A DNA stretch of 64,000 nt from JASLBX01 sp036374175 (GTDB lineage: Bacteria > Actinomycetota > Actinomycetes > Jiangellales > Jiangellaceae). A program made the translations under genes and the position numbers. The stretch is from assembly GCA_036374175.1 (NCBI GenBank), contig DASUUH010000049.1:48441-112440 (forward strand), read 5' to 3'. Shown piece by piece: positions 15,971 through 23,963 of this stretch. The notes beneath the pieces are model-generated. The model was not told where the DNA came from and did not search any database. It was given only the letters and a program-made list of their open reading frames with translations. How positions within the stretch are numbered: position 1 is the stretch's first letter; the number at the start of each line of letters is the position of its first letter.

Positions 15971-18900
15971 TCACAACGCGTCGATGGCGCGCCGGATCCG
16001 CTTGTCCGAAACCGGGTAGGCGGTTCCGAGCGACTGCGCGAAGTACGAAACACGGAGCTCTTCGAGCATCCATCTGACCTGTACGACGTCCTCGTCCTCC
16101 CGCCGGTCGACCGGCAGCCGGGCCACCATGTCGTCGTACTCCTCGCGCAGCTGGTGTACCTGCTCCATCAGCTGCCGGTCGCGGTTGTGGGTCGTGGGCA
16201 GTTTGTCGAGTCGACGCTCGACGGCCCGCAGGTACCGGACGAGGTCGGGCAGGCGACGCCGCCCGGTGGCGGTCACGAAACCTGGATAGACCAACTCGGC
16301 AAGTTGGGTCCTGACATCGGTCAACGCTGGCACCAGCGCCAGACTGCTGGTGGCCTTGAGCCGCTGCTCGATCGCCCGTGCCGTCGTCAGAATCTGCTCG
16401 ACCCTGCCAATCACGTCCAACGTGACGTCAACCAGATCAGTGCGAACCGCGTCGCGGAGTCGGGAGAATCCGTCCGTGTCCCATGCGGGACCGCCCGCCT
16501 CGGCCATCAGCGCGTCCACCGCGCCCGCGACGCAGTCGGCCAGCAGGTCCGACACGCTGCCGTGCGGGTTCTGGCTGAGCGCCAGCTTGCTCTCGTTGTT
16601 CAACCACCCCGAGACGAAGGCGTTCGGCGAAGGAATGGTCAGCTGGAGTAGCCGCCGCGTCCCCCGCCACATCGCCCGGCGCTGCTCAGCCTCGGTATCC
16701 AGTACGCGGATCGCCACCGTGTCGCCCTCCTCGACCAGTGCCGGATAGCCCTTGACCACATGGCCGCCGCGGCTGCCCTCGACGACGCGTGGCAGCTCGT
16801 TGAACGTCCAGGAGCGCAGGCCTGACTGCTCGACGTCCGTCGTCACCGACGAGATGGCCGCCTGCGTCGCCGGCGCGAGCTCACGCTTGAGCTCCTCAAG
16901 GCTCTTGCCCTCGGCCAGCCTGCGGCCCTGCTCGTCTTCGATTCGGAACGTCATCAGCAGGTGGTCCGGCACCCGATCGATGGCCCAAGCGTCCCGCGGG
17001 ACGCTCACGCCCGTCATCGACTGGAGCTCGCGTTCGAGAGTCAGCAGCAGTGGGCCATCGTCCGGCCCTACCCGACGTAGCACGTCAACAGCGCGATCCG
17101 GCGCAGGTACGAAGTTGCGCCGCAGGTACTTCGGCAGTGACCGGATGAGGGCCGTGACGAGTTCTTCGCGCAGGCCCGGTACCTGCCAGTCGAAGCCGTG
17201 CGAATCGACCTGGTTCAGCAACTCCAGCGGGATGTGGACCGTCACACCGTCCGCATCGGCGCCCGGTTCGAACTGGTAGCTCAGCGGGAATCGAAGGTCA
17301 CCGGCGGCCCACTCGTCGGGGTAGTCGTGGACGCTGACAGTGCCGGCTTCGTCGCGCACGAGCATGGCGGGGTCGAAATCGAGTAGGTCTGGTTTGTCGC
17401 GCCGGGTCTTCTTCCACCAGCTATCGAAGTGCGCCGCTGACACGACTTGCGGCGGAATCCGTTGGTCATAGAAGTCGAACAGATCATCGTCGTCGACGAC
17501 GATGTCGCGTCGCCGCGCCCGGTGCTCCAGATCTTCCACGGAGGCGAGCAGCTCACGGTTCTGGTGGAAGAACGTGTGGTCTGTTCGCCACTCACCCTCC
17601 ACGAGCGCGTGCCGGATGAACAGCTCGCGGCAGAGTTCTGGGTCGACTTTGCCGTAGGCGACCTTGCGTTCCGCGACGATGGGCACGCCGTAAAGCGTCA
17701 CCTTCTCGTAGGCCATCACCGCCCCGGCGTTCTTCTCCCAGTGCGGCTCACTGTAGGTCCGCTTGACCAGATGACCGGCCAGTTCTTCGGCCCAGGCCGG
17801 GTCGATCTTGGCAACGACACGCGCCCACAGCCGGGACGTCTCGACCAACTCGGCGGCCATGACCCACTGGGGCCGGGATTTGGCCAACCCGGATCCAGGG
17901 AAGATGGCAAAGCGGGCACCGCGGGCACCGAGGTACTCGGTCATCGGACGTCGACCGCGCCCCGCACCGGCACCGGGTGGGGTTCGTTTGACCTCTTCTT
18001 GCACTCCGATGTGCGAGAGCAGTCCGGCCAGTAGGGCTCGGTGGATCCGCTCGCTGTCGGCAGGTACCGAGTTGAGCGTCACGCCGAGTTGCTTTGCCGC
18101 TTGGCGCAGTTGAATGTAGAGGTCCTGCCACTCGCGTACGCGCAAGTAGTTGAGGAACTCGGCACGGCACAACTTGCGGAACTGGCTGCCGGACAACGCC
18201 TTCTGCTGCTCGCGCAAGTAGCGCCACAGATTGAGAAACGCGAGAAAGTCAGATGTTTCGTCGGCGAACCTGGCGTGCTGCTGCCGAGCGGCCGTCTCTT
18301 GGTCCCCGGCGGAGGCACGTCCCTCCGCCGAGGGCGCAGATCGACTTGGTCGTTCGCGCGGATCCTGAATCGACAGCGCGGCGGTGATGATGAGAACTTC
18401 CCGGACGCAGCCGTTGCGATCAGCCTCCAGGATCATCCGGCCGAGTCGAGGGTCGATGGGTAGCTGGGCCAGCCGCCGGCCGATCGAGGTCAATCGCTTG
18501 CGCGGGTCGGCCTGCCCGGCGTCGAAGGCACCGAGTTCGTGAAGCAGATTGATTCCGTCGGTCACCTGCCGGCGGTCCGGCGGCTCGACGAACGGGAAAC
18601 CCGCCAGCTCTCCCAAACCCAGGGCGGTCATCTGGAGGATGACCGAAGCCAGATTCGTGCGCAGAATCTCCGGTTCGGTGAACTCGGGTCGGCTGTCGAA
18701 GTCATCGTCGGAGTACAGGCGTATGCACACGCCGTCGGACGTGCGGCCACACCGGCCGGCCCGCTGGTTGGCCGAGGCCTGCGAGATCGGTTCGATCGGC
18801 AGGCGTTGCACCTTGAGTCGCTGGCTGTACCGCGAGATCCGGGCCATTCCTGGATCGACCACATACTTGATGCCAGGAACGGTCAGCGATGTCTCCGCGA

Positions 18901-19957
18901 CATTGGTCGCTAGCACGATCCGCTGCCCAGGGTGCGCCTGGAACACCCGGTGCTGTTCTCCGGCCGAGAGCCGGGCGTACAGCGGCAGCACTTCGGGCGG
19001 TCGCGCTTGGTGATTGAACTGCTTGCGGAGCGCGTCGGCGGTGTCGCGAATCTCCCGCTCACCGCTGAGAAACACCAGGATGTCGCCCGGGCCGATGGCC
19101 CTCAGTTCGTCGACCGCGTCCGCGATGGCCTGCGTCTGGTCGCGCTCATCCTCAACACCGAAGGGGCGGTATCGCACCTCGACCGGGTACGTCCGCCCGG
19201 AGACCTCCACGATAGGTGCGTCGTCGAAGTGCCGCGAGAACCGTTCCGGGTCGATCGTCGCCGACGTAATGATCACCTTGAGGTCAGGCCGGCGTGGCAG
19301 CAGTTGTTTGAGGTAGCCGAGGATGAAATCGATGTTGAGGCTTCGCTCGTGGGCCTCGTCGATGATCAAGGTGTCGTATTGGCGCAGCGCTCGATCACCG
19401 GCCAGCTCGGCGAGCAGGATCCCGTCGGTCATCAGCTTGACCAAGGTGTCGTCGCTGACCTGATCGGTGAACCGCATCTTGTACCCGACGGCGGTGCCCG
19501 GAGCCACGCCGAGCTCCTCGGCGATGCGGTCGGCCACGGTGCGCGCGGCGATCCGGCGAGGCTGGGTGTGCCCGATGGTGCCACGGATGCCCCGGCCGAG
19601 CTCGAGGCAGATCTTCGGGAGTTGGGTCGTCTTACCCGACCCCGTCTCACCCGCCACGATCACGACTTGGTGATCGCGGATGGCCGCTGCGATGTCGTCC
19701 TTGCGCTGGCTGACCGGCAACTCGTCCGGATAGGCCGGGACGGGGACGTTCGCGATGCGCCGAGCGACCAACTCCTTCGCTACCGCGATGCCGGCCTCGA
19801 TATCGGTGAGTGCGGCAGCGAGCTTGTCGCGGTCACGCACCGTCCGCAGGCCATCCAGCCGCCGCGCGAACCGCCGTTCGTCGCGCAGGGTCAGCTGGGC
19901 TACGCGCCCGCGGAGGTCGGCGAGCACCGGGTTCACGGGCATGTCCATACGGGACAT
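15971..19957 (-). CDS. hrpA: ATP-dependent DEAH-box RNA helicase HrpA
   Basis: 1328 residues, the typical HrpA length. Domains in order: DEAH helicase core with Walker A GETGSGKT (103-110) and DEAH (200-203), SAT motif in IITSATID, helicase C domain with QRAGRCGRTSDG (motif VI), the HA2/ratchet and OB-like regions, and a long C-terminal DUF3418 region. It unwinds RNA structures, acting in mRNA processing and in rescuing collided ribosomes. Single gene convergent with the LLM oxidoreductase (12-base gap). Confidence 0.96.
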   Translation of the reverse strand: MSRMDMPVNPVLADLRGRVAQLTLRDERRFARRLDGLRTVRDRDKLAAALTDIEAGIAVAKELVARRIANVPVPAYPDELPVSQRKDDIAAAIRDHQVVIVAGETGSGKTTQLPKICLELGRGIRGTIGHTQPRRIAARTVADRIAEELGVAPGTAVGYKMRFTDQVSDDTLVKLMTDGILLAELAGDRALRQYDTLIIDEAHERSLNIDFILGYLKQLLPRRPDLKVIITSATIDPERFSRHFDDAPIVEVSGRTYPVEVRYRPFGVEDERDQTQAIADAVDELRAIGPGDILVFLSGEREIRDTADALRKQFNHQARPPEVLPLYARLSAGEQHRVFQAHPGQRIVLATNVAETSLTVPGIKYVVDPGMARISRYSQRLKVQRLPIEPISQASANQRAGRCGRTSDGVCIRLYSDDDFDSRPEFTEPEILRTNLASVILQMTALGLGELAGFPFVEPPDRRQVTDGINLLHELGAFDAGQADPRKRLTSIGRRLAQLPIDPRLGRMILEADRNGCVREVLIITAALSIQDPRERPSRSAPSAEGRASAGDQETAARQQHARFADETSDFLAFLNLWRYLREQQKALSGSQFRKLCRAEFLNYLRVREWQDLYIQLRQAAKQLGVTLNSVPADSERIHRALLAGLLSHIGVQEEVKRTPPGAGAGRGRRPMTEYLGARGARFAIFPGSGLAKSRPQWVMAAELVETSRLWARVVAKIDPAWAEELAGHLVKRTYSEPHWEKNAGAVMAYEKVTLYGVPIVAERKVAYGKVDPELCRELFIRHALVEGEWRTDHTFFHQNRELLASVEDLEHRARRRDIVVDDDDLFDFYDQRIPPQVVSAAHFDSWWKKTRRDKPDLLDFDPAMLVRDEAGTVSVHDYPDEWAAGDLRFPLSYQFEPGADADGVTVHIPLELLNQVDSHGFDWQVPGLREELVTALIRSLPKYLRRNFVPAPDRAVDVLRRVGPDDGPLLLTLERELQSMTGVSVPRDAWAIDRVPDHLLMTFRIEDEQGRRLAEGKSLEELKRELAPATQAAISSVTTDVEQSGLRSWTFNELPRVVEGSRGGHVVKGYPALVEEGDTVAIRVLDTEAEQRRAMWRGTRRLLQLTIPSPNAFVSGWLNNESKLALSQNPHGSVSDLLADCVAGAVDALMAEAGGPAWDTDGFSRLRDAVRTDLVDVTLDVIGRVEQILTTARAIEQRLKATSSLALVPALTDVRTQLAELVYPGFVTATGRRRLPDLVRYLRAVERRLDKLPTTHNRDRQLMEQVHQLREEYDDMVARLPVDRREDEDVVQVRWMLEELRVSYFAQSLGTAYPVSDKRIRRAIDAL

Positions 19958-20006
19958 AAGAGTACGGTCGCCGCGCCGCCGTGCGCCTCTTGATTATCGG
20001 GCGTGA

Positions 20007-20879
20007 TTACGGTGCGATGCTGACCTTGCGCTCACGAATGTGCTGTCGAGCAGAGTGGATCACTGCCGTGATCCAGACCAATACCGCGATGGCTAGGATC
20101 AGCGGTGCCCAGCCCGTGGATGGTCCGGACAACAGGTTGTGCAGATTGACCACGACGATCAGTCCGCCGATGAGTGAGCCGAGCATGCGGCCCGGCACAT
20201 GCTTGGCCAGCCACGCCGCGACCGGTGCCGCCAGCATGCCACCGGCCAGCATCACGAGCACCCAGGACACGTTGATGCCGCCGATCCCCAGGCCCACGAT
20301 GAAGCCCGTGCTACCCGCGCTCACAATCGCGAACTCTGCGGCGCTGATTGAGCCGACGACCACCCGCGGCGTGAGTCGTCCGGTGGCCAGCAGCGCGGAT
20401 GTGATGATCGGACCTGAGCCGCCGCCTCCGGTCGAGTTCAGAAAGCCACCGACCAGCCCGATCGGCATGAGCACCCGGGACCTGATCCGCTGCCCCAGCC
20501 GGCCACTGGGCGTGCCCCATATGGTGAACCGCAGCAAGATGTAGCTGCCCAGACCGATCAGGATGACCGCCATGAGCGGCCTGGCCACCTCCGTCGAGAG
20601 CCAGCTGAGCACCAGGGCCCCACTGAATGCGCCGACGGCGCCGGGCAGTGCGACACGTCGGACAACATCCCAGTCGACATTCCCAAACCGCCAGTGGGCG
20701 TAGCCAGAGACCAATTGCGAGCCGACCTGGGAGAGGTTGACTGTGGCCGAGGCAAGCGCTGGTGCGGTGCCCATTGCGAGCAGGGCCGATGTCGACGTAA
20801 CCCCGTAGCCCATCCCGAGACTGCTGTTAATGAGCTGTGCCCCAAAGCCGACGAGCCCGAGGACGACGAGCGCGTGCAT
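20007..20879 (-). CDS. TauE/SafE-family sulfite/organosulfonate exporter-like protein
   Basis: 290 residues, eight to nine hydrophobic helices. The two family repeats are visible: GFGAQLINSSLGMGYGVTSTSALLAMG near the N-terminus and IGLVGGFLNSTGGGGSGPIITSALLATG in the middle. Members move sulfite, sulfonates or other anions. The promoter region carries a 7+7 palindrome ATTCCTA-N9-TAGGAAT that overlaps the -10 box, so it is probably repressed in response to sulfur status (inference). The ATG at 20879 follows a purine-rich GGGGGGAT. Confidence 0.9.
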   Translation of the reverse strand: MHALVVLGLVGFGAQLINSSLGMGYGVTSTSALLAMGTAPALASATVNLSQVGSQLVSGYAHWRFGNVDWDVVRRVALPGAVGAFSGALVLSWLSTEVARPLMAVILIGLGSYILLRFTIWGTPSGRLGQRIRSRVLMPIGLVGGFLNSTGGGGSGPIITSALLATGRLTPRVVVGSISAAEFAIVSAGSTGFIVGLGIGGINVSWVLVMLAGGMLAAPVAAWLAKHVPGRMLGSLIGGLIVVVNLHNLLSGPSTGWAPLILAIAVLVWITAVIHSARQHIRERKVSIAP

Positions 20880-20893
20880 CGACGGATCCCCCC

Positions 20894-20944
20894 ATTCCTA
20901 TTTGATAAGTAGGAATAGTAGGTAAGTCGGCCTTGGGTGGCCAA
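20894..20944 (-). promoter_or_regulatory. promoter and operator of the TauE gene
   Basis: Minus strand: TTGGCC (-35, 20944-20939), 18 bases, TACTAT (-10, 20920-20915). An inverted repeat ATTCCTA (20894-20900), 9 bases, TAGGAAT (20910-20916) overlaps the -10 and covers the expected transcription start, the classic place for repression. Confidence 0.65.
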
Positions 20945-20962
20945 CACTTGTCCGCATGTTGG

Positions 20963-21451
20963 TCAGCGGGTTCTCGCTGTGTACGTGAGGAACCGGTACC
21001 GCGGGCCGGTTGCCGACGTCGACCACGCACCGGCCGATTCGAGCATCCAGCCCGTCAGATCAGGAGCATGAGTGTCGCCGGCTACGTCGATGTCAATTTC
21101 GGTGACCTCGATAATGCTGGCGTAGGGCAGGGCCGCCAGGTACACCTGTGCGCCACCGATCACCCATACCGGCCCGCCCGCCACCAGGTTGAGGGCAACG
21201 TCCAGCGAAGCCACGACCTCGGCGCCGTCGGCGGCCCGCTCGGGCCGGCGCGACAGCACGATGTTGCGGCGACCGGGTAGCGGCCTGAACCGCGGTGGGA
21301 GCGACTCCCACGTTCGCCGCCCCATGACTACCGGACGGCCGGTCGTGACGGTACGAAAGTGGGCGAGGTCTTCAGGGAGGTGCCACGGGAGTCGTCCGTC
21401 GCGTCCGATGACCCCGGCTGTGGACTGAGCCCAGATAAGGCCGACGGTCAT
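20963..21451 (-). CDS. folA: dihydrofolate reductase
   Basis: 162 residues. Family motifs: MTVGLIWAQSTAGVIGRDGRLPWHLPEDLAHF (substrate and NADPH loop with the catalytic acid in LPEDLAHF), VVMGRRTWESLP, and VWVIGGAQVYLAALP. It regenerates tetrahydrofolate after thymidylate synthesis. The ATG overlaps the thyA stop as ATGA (21448-21451), so the enzymes are made together, which fits ThyA producing the dihydrofolate that FolA recycles. Confidence 0.97.
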   Translation of the reverse strand: MTVGLIWAQSTAGVIGRDGRLPWHLPEDLAHFRTVTTGRPVVMGRRTWESLPPRFRPLPGRRNIVLSRRPERAADGAEVVASLDVALNLVAGGPVWVIGGAQVYLAALPYASIIEVTEIDIDVAGDTHAPDLTGWMLESAGAWSTSATGPRYRFLTYTARTR

Positions 21452-22251
21452 ACCGCGATCGGTGCCTTGATCGCGGGATGGTGCTGGTAGCCGACGACCT
21501 CGACGTTCTCGAAGCGGTAGTCGAAGATCGAATCGCGCTCGGCGAGCTTCAGCTGCGGGAACGGGTAGGGCTCCCGCGACAACTGCTCCTCGACTTGCTC
21601 GACGTGGTTGTCGTAGATGTGACAGTCACCGCCGGTCCAGATGAACTCGCCGGGCCGGTACCCTGTCTGCGCGGCCACCATGTGTGTCAGCAGTGAGTAG
21701 CTCGCGATGTTGAACGGCACGCCGAGGAAAAGGTCCGCGCTGCGCTGATAGAGCTGACAGCTCAGGGCACCGTCAGCCACGTAAAACTGGAAGAACGCAT
21801 GGCACGGTGGGAGAGCCATCTTGTCGAGCTCGGCGACGTTCCATGCCGACACGATGATCCGCCGCGAGTCCGGATCGCTCCGGAGGGTGTCGATGACGCG
21901 CGAGATCTGGTCGATGTGCTCACCTGACGGAGTGGGCCACGAACGCCACTGCACGCCGTACACAGGCCCGAGCTCACCGCTCTCGTCCGCCCACTCGTCC
22001 CAGATCCGCACGCCGTGTTCTTGCAGGTACCGGACGTTCGACTCACCGCGCAGGAACCACAACAACTCATGGACGACCGACTTTAGGTGCACCCTCTTGG
22101 TTGTAATGACGGGGAAGCCGGCAGCGAGGTCGTAGCGCATCTGGTGACCGAAAATGCTCCGGGTGCCGGTGCCGGTGCGGTCTGACTTCTTGGTGCCGTG
22201 GACCAGCACATGCCGGAGCAGGTCTTCGTAGGCGGTGTTGATGCTCCCCAC
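21448..22251 (-). CDS. thyA: thymidylate synthase
   Basis: 267 residues with the near-universal ThyA features: R25TGTGT dUMP-phosphate loop, the nucleophile Cys150 in LPPCHAFFQFYV, QRSADLFLGVPFNIASYSLL, and the C-terminal region ending IKAPIAV. Converts dUMP plus methylene-THF to dTMP and DHF. First gene of thyA-folA. The presence of ThyA means a ThyX is not required, although some actinobacteria have both. Confidence 0.98.
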   Translation of the reverse strand: MGSINTAYEDLLRHVLVHGTKKSDRTGTGTRSIFGHQMRYDLAAGFPVITTKRVHLKSVVHELLWFLRGESNVRYLQEHGVRIWDEWADESGELGPVYGVQWRSWPTPSGEHIDQISRVIDTLRSDPDSRRIIVSAWNVAELDKMALPPCHAFFQFYVADGALSCQLYQRSADLFLGVPFNIASYSLLTHMVAAQTGYRPGEFIWTGGDCHIYDNHVEQVEEQLSREPYPFPQLKLAERDSIFDYRFENVEVVGYQHHPAIKAPIAV

Positions 22252-22318
22252 GCGGGCAAGCTTAGTCTCCGGGTAGCGCTGTAGAAGGCGGTCGGGACGG
22301 CTTCGCTACCGTGTCGGG

Positions 22319-23314
22319 GTGCTGCGTGCCCGGATCATCGCCTGCGCTGCTCTCGTGCTGGCCGGCTGTTCCCCTGGCGGCGAAGTCGGCGACGTGAACG
22401 CACCGGCGCAGCCGACCGCGGCGCCAAGCACACCGACGCCGACACCACCAGCCGATTCCGCTGATCCATCACCGGCCTGCGCGGACGAGCCGTGTTACGC
22501 GGCACCCGAATCACTCGGTGCTTTCGACCCGGCGGTCGTCTCGGAGTTGAGTGGGATGGCAGCGAGCCACCGTAGCCCTGAGCTCTATTACGTCATCAGT
22601 GATCTCGCCGGCACGTCCGACGTGGCGGTGGTGGAAGAAGACGGAACCGTGGTCGGGCAGATCGAGGTGGACGGGTTGTCGGCGCGCAACGCAGAAGATC
22701 TGGCCGTCGGGCCCTGCGGACCGGATGACGACGCCACATGCCTGTTCATCGGCGACATAGGGAACCACGTCGGGCTGCCGGATCTGTTCATCTACCGCAT
22801 TGCCGAATCCGATCTCGACGACCTGCCGGCGCGGGTGTCCGCAGACATGCTCCAGTACACCTACCCGGGCGAACCGACCGACGCCGAGGCGCTCTTCGTC
22901 GACGACGAGGGCCGGCCGATCCTCATCAGCAAGGCATGGTTCGACGAGTCGACCGGAGAGACCGGCCCCACCCAAGTGTTGCGGGGGAGCCGGGACGGCG
23001 GGAGGCTGGAGCACCTCGGTGACCTGGATCTGCCGGAGCCGGAATCCGCGTTATTCGCGGGGCTGGTCGGCCACGTGGTCACGGCGGCCGACTCGACGCC
23101 CGGTCGAGTGATCGTCCGAACCTACGACGAGATCTACGAGTACCGGGCTACGGAGTCGAGCGCCGATCTCGGCACATTCCCCGAATGGCCGGTCCGGCAC
23201 GTCCCTACACCGTTTCAGATGCAGTCCGAGACGATCGCCTACCGGATCGATGGCTGCGGCTATCTCACCACGTCAGAGCTGACCGGCTCGATCGATGGCG
23301 TTGCGTGCGAATAG
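22319..23314 (+). CDS. hypothetical lipoprotein, beta-propeller-like
   Basis: 331 residues. A short n-region and hydrophobic core end in the lipobox LAGC (Cys17), then a Pro/Thr/Ser-rich linker to about residue 55. The mature part is acidic and rich in WD/NHL-like strands (LYYVISDLAGTSDVAVVEEDGTVVGQIEV, NAEDLAVGPCGPDDDATCLFIGDIGNH); the NAEDLA...FIGDIGNH pattern is seen in secreted propeller-like proteins of actinobacteria. Function unknown, surface-anchored. GTG start with TACCGT 6 bases upstream, so probably leaderless. Confidence 0.8.
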   Translation: MLRARIIACAALVLAGCSPGGEVGDVNAPAQPTAAPSTPTPTPPADSADPSPACADEPCYAAPESLGAFDPAVVSELSGMAASHRSPELYYVISDLAGTSDVAVVEEDGTVVGQIEVDGLSARNAEDLAVGPCGPDDDATCLFIGDIGNHVGLPDLFIYRIAESDLDDLPARVSADMLQYTYPGEPTDAEALFVDDEGRPILISKAWFDESTGETGPTQVLRGSRDGGRLEHLGDLDLPEPESALFAGLVGHVVTAADSTPGRVIVRTYDEIYEYRATESSADLGTFPEWPVRHVPTPFQMQSETIAYRIDGCGYLTTSELTGSIDGVACE

Positions 23315-23357
23315 CTGATTGCTCTGCCGCCCTCTGACCCCTCCTCGCTAGGGAGCC

Positions 23358-23948
23358 TTACTCGTCGAGATAGGTCGCAAGGTAACCGCGTACGACGGTG
23401 CGCGCCTCGTGCAGCAATACCGGGTCGCCTCGGGCGTCATCCCGGAATGCAAGACGCACCAGGGCGTCGGCTGTCTCCACCGCAACCCGCAGCGCGCGCT
23501 GCACGTCGACGGTGGCCGGCCGGCGGAACAGGCGAGTCACAGTTTCGGCCAGCTGGTCGGCCAAGCGCTGGCTGGGGTCCGCGTCTCCGGCGAGGGCGAA
23601 GTCGACCACTCCGAAGCCCGGGATGGTGCGCCGGCGGGTCACATACTCGTCGAATACCACGTCGAGCAGGCCGGTCCACGTCTCGGGCGGGTCGGCTTCC
23701 AACCGACGATTGACGCCATCGAGGTACCGCTCGAGGTTACGCTCGCCGAACGCTCGCAGCAGCTGGCTCTTGTCGCCGAAGAACTGGTAGAAGGACCCGA
23801 TCGAGGACCCGGCCCGGGCCGCTACTACGCGCGTGGTCAGCGCGTCCTGGCCAAGCTCATCGAGCACCTCGCCGCAGGCGTCCAACAACTGGTCGACACG
23901 TACCGCGCCGCGAAACTGCGTCGGCTGGCGGCGCAAGGCGCGAGTCAT
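23358..23948 (-). CDS. TetR-family transcriptional regulator
   Basis: 196 residues. N-terminal HTH at about residues 18-65: LLDACGEVLDELGQDALTTRVVAARAGSSIGSFYQFFGDKSQLLRAF, the standard TetR pattern. The C-terminal ligand domain is variable. It is 15 bases downstream of the beta-helix membrane protein gene on the same strand, so it is co-transcribed and may control that gene; the ligand is unknown. Confidence 0.93.
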   Translation of the reverse strand: MTRALRRQPTQFRGAVRVDQLLDACGEVLDELGQDALTTRVVAARAGSSIGSFYQFFGDKSQLLRAFGERNLERYLDGVNRRLEADPPETWTGLLDVVFDEYVTRRRTIPGFGVVDFALAGDADPSQRLADQLAETVTRLFRRPATVDVQRALRVAVETADALVRLAFRDDARGDPVLLHEARTVVRGYLATYLDE

Positions 23949-23963
23949 CGCCGACCGAGTCCA

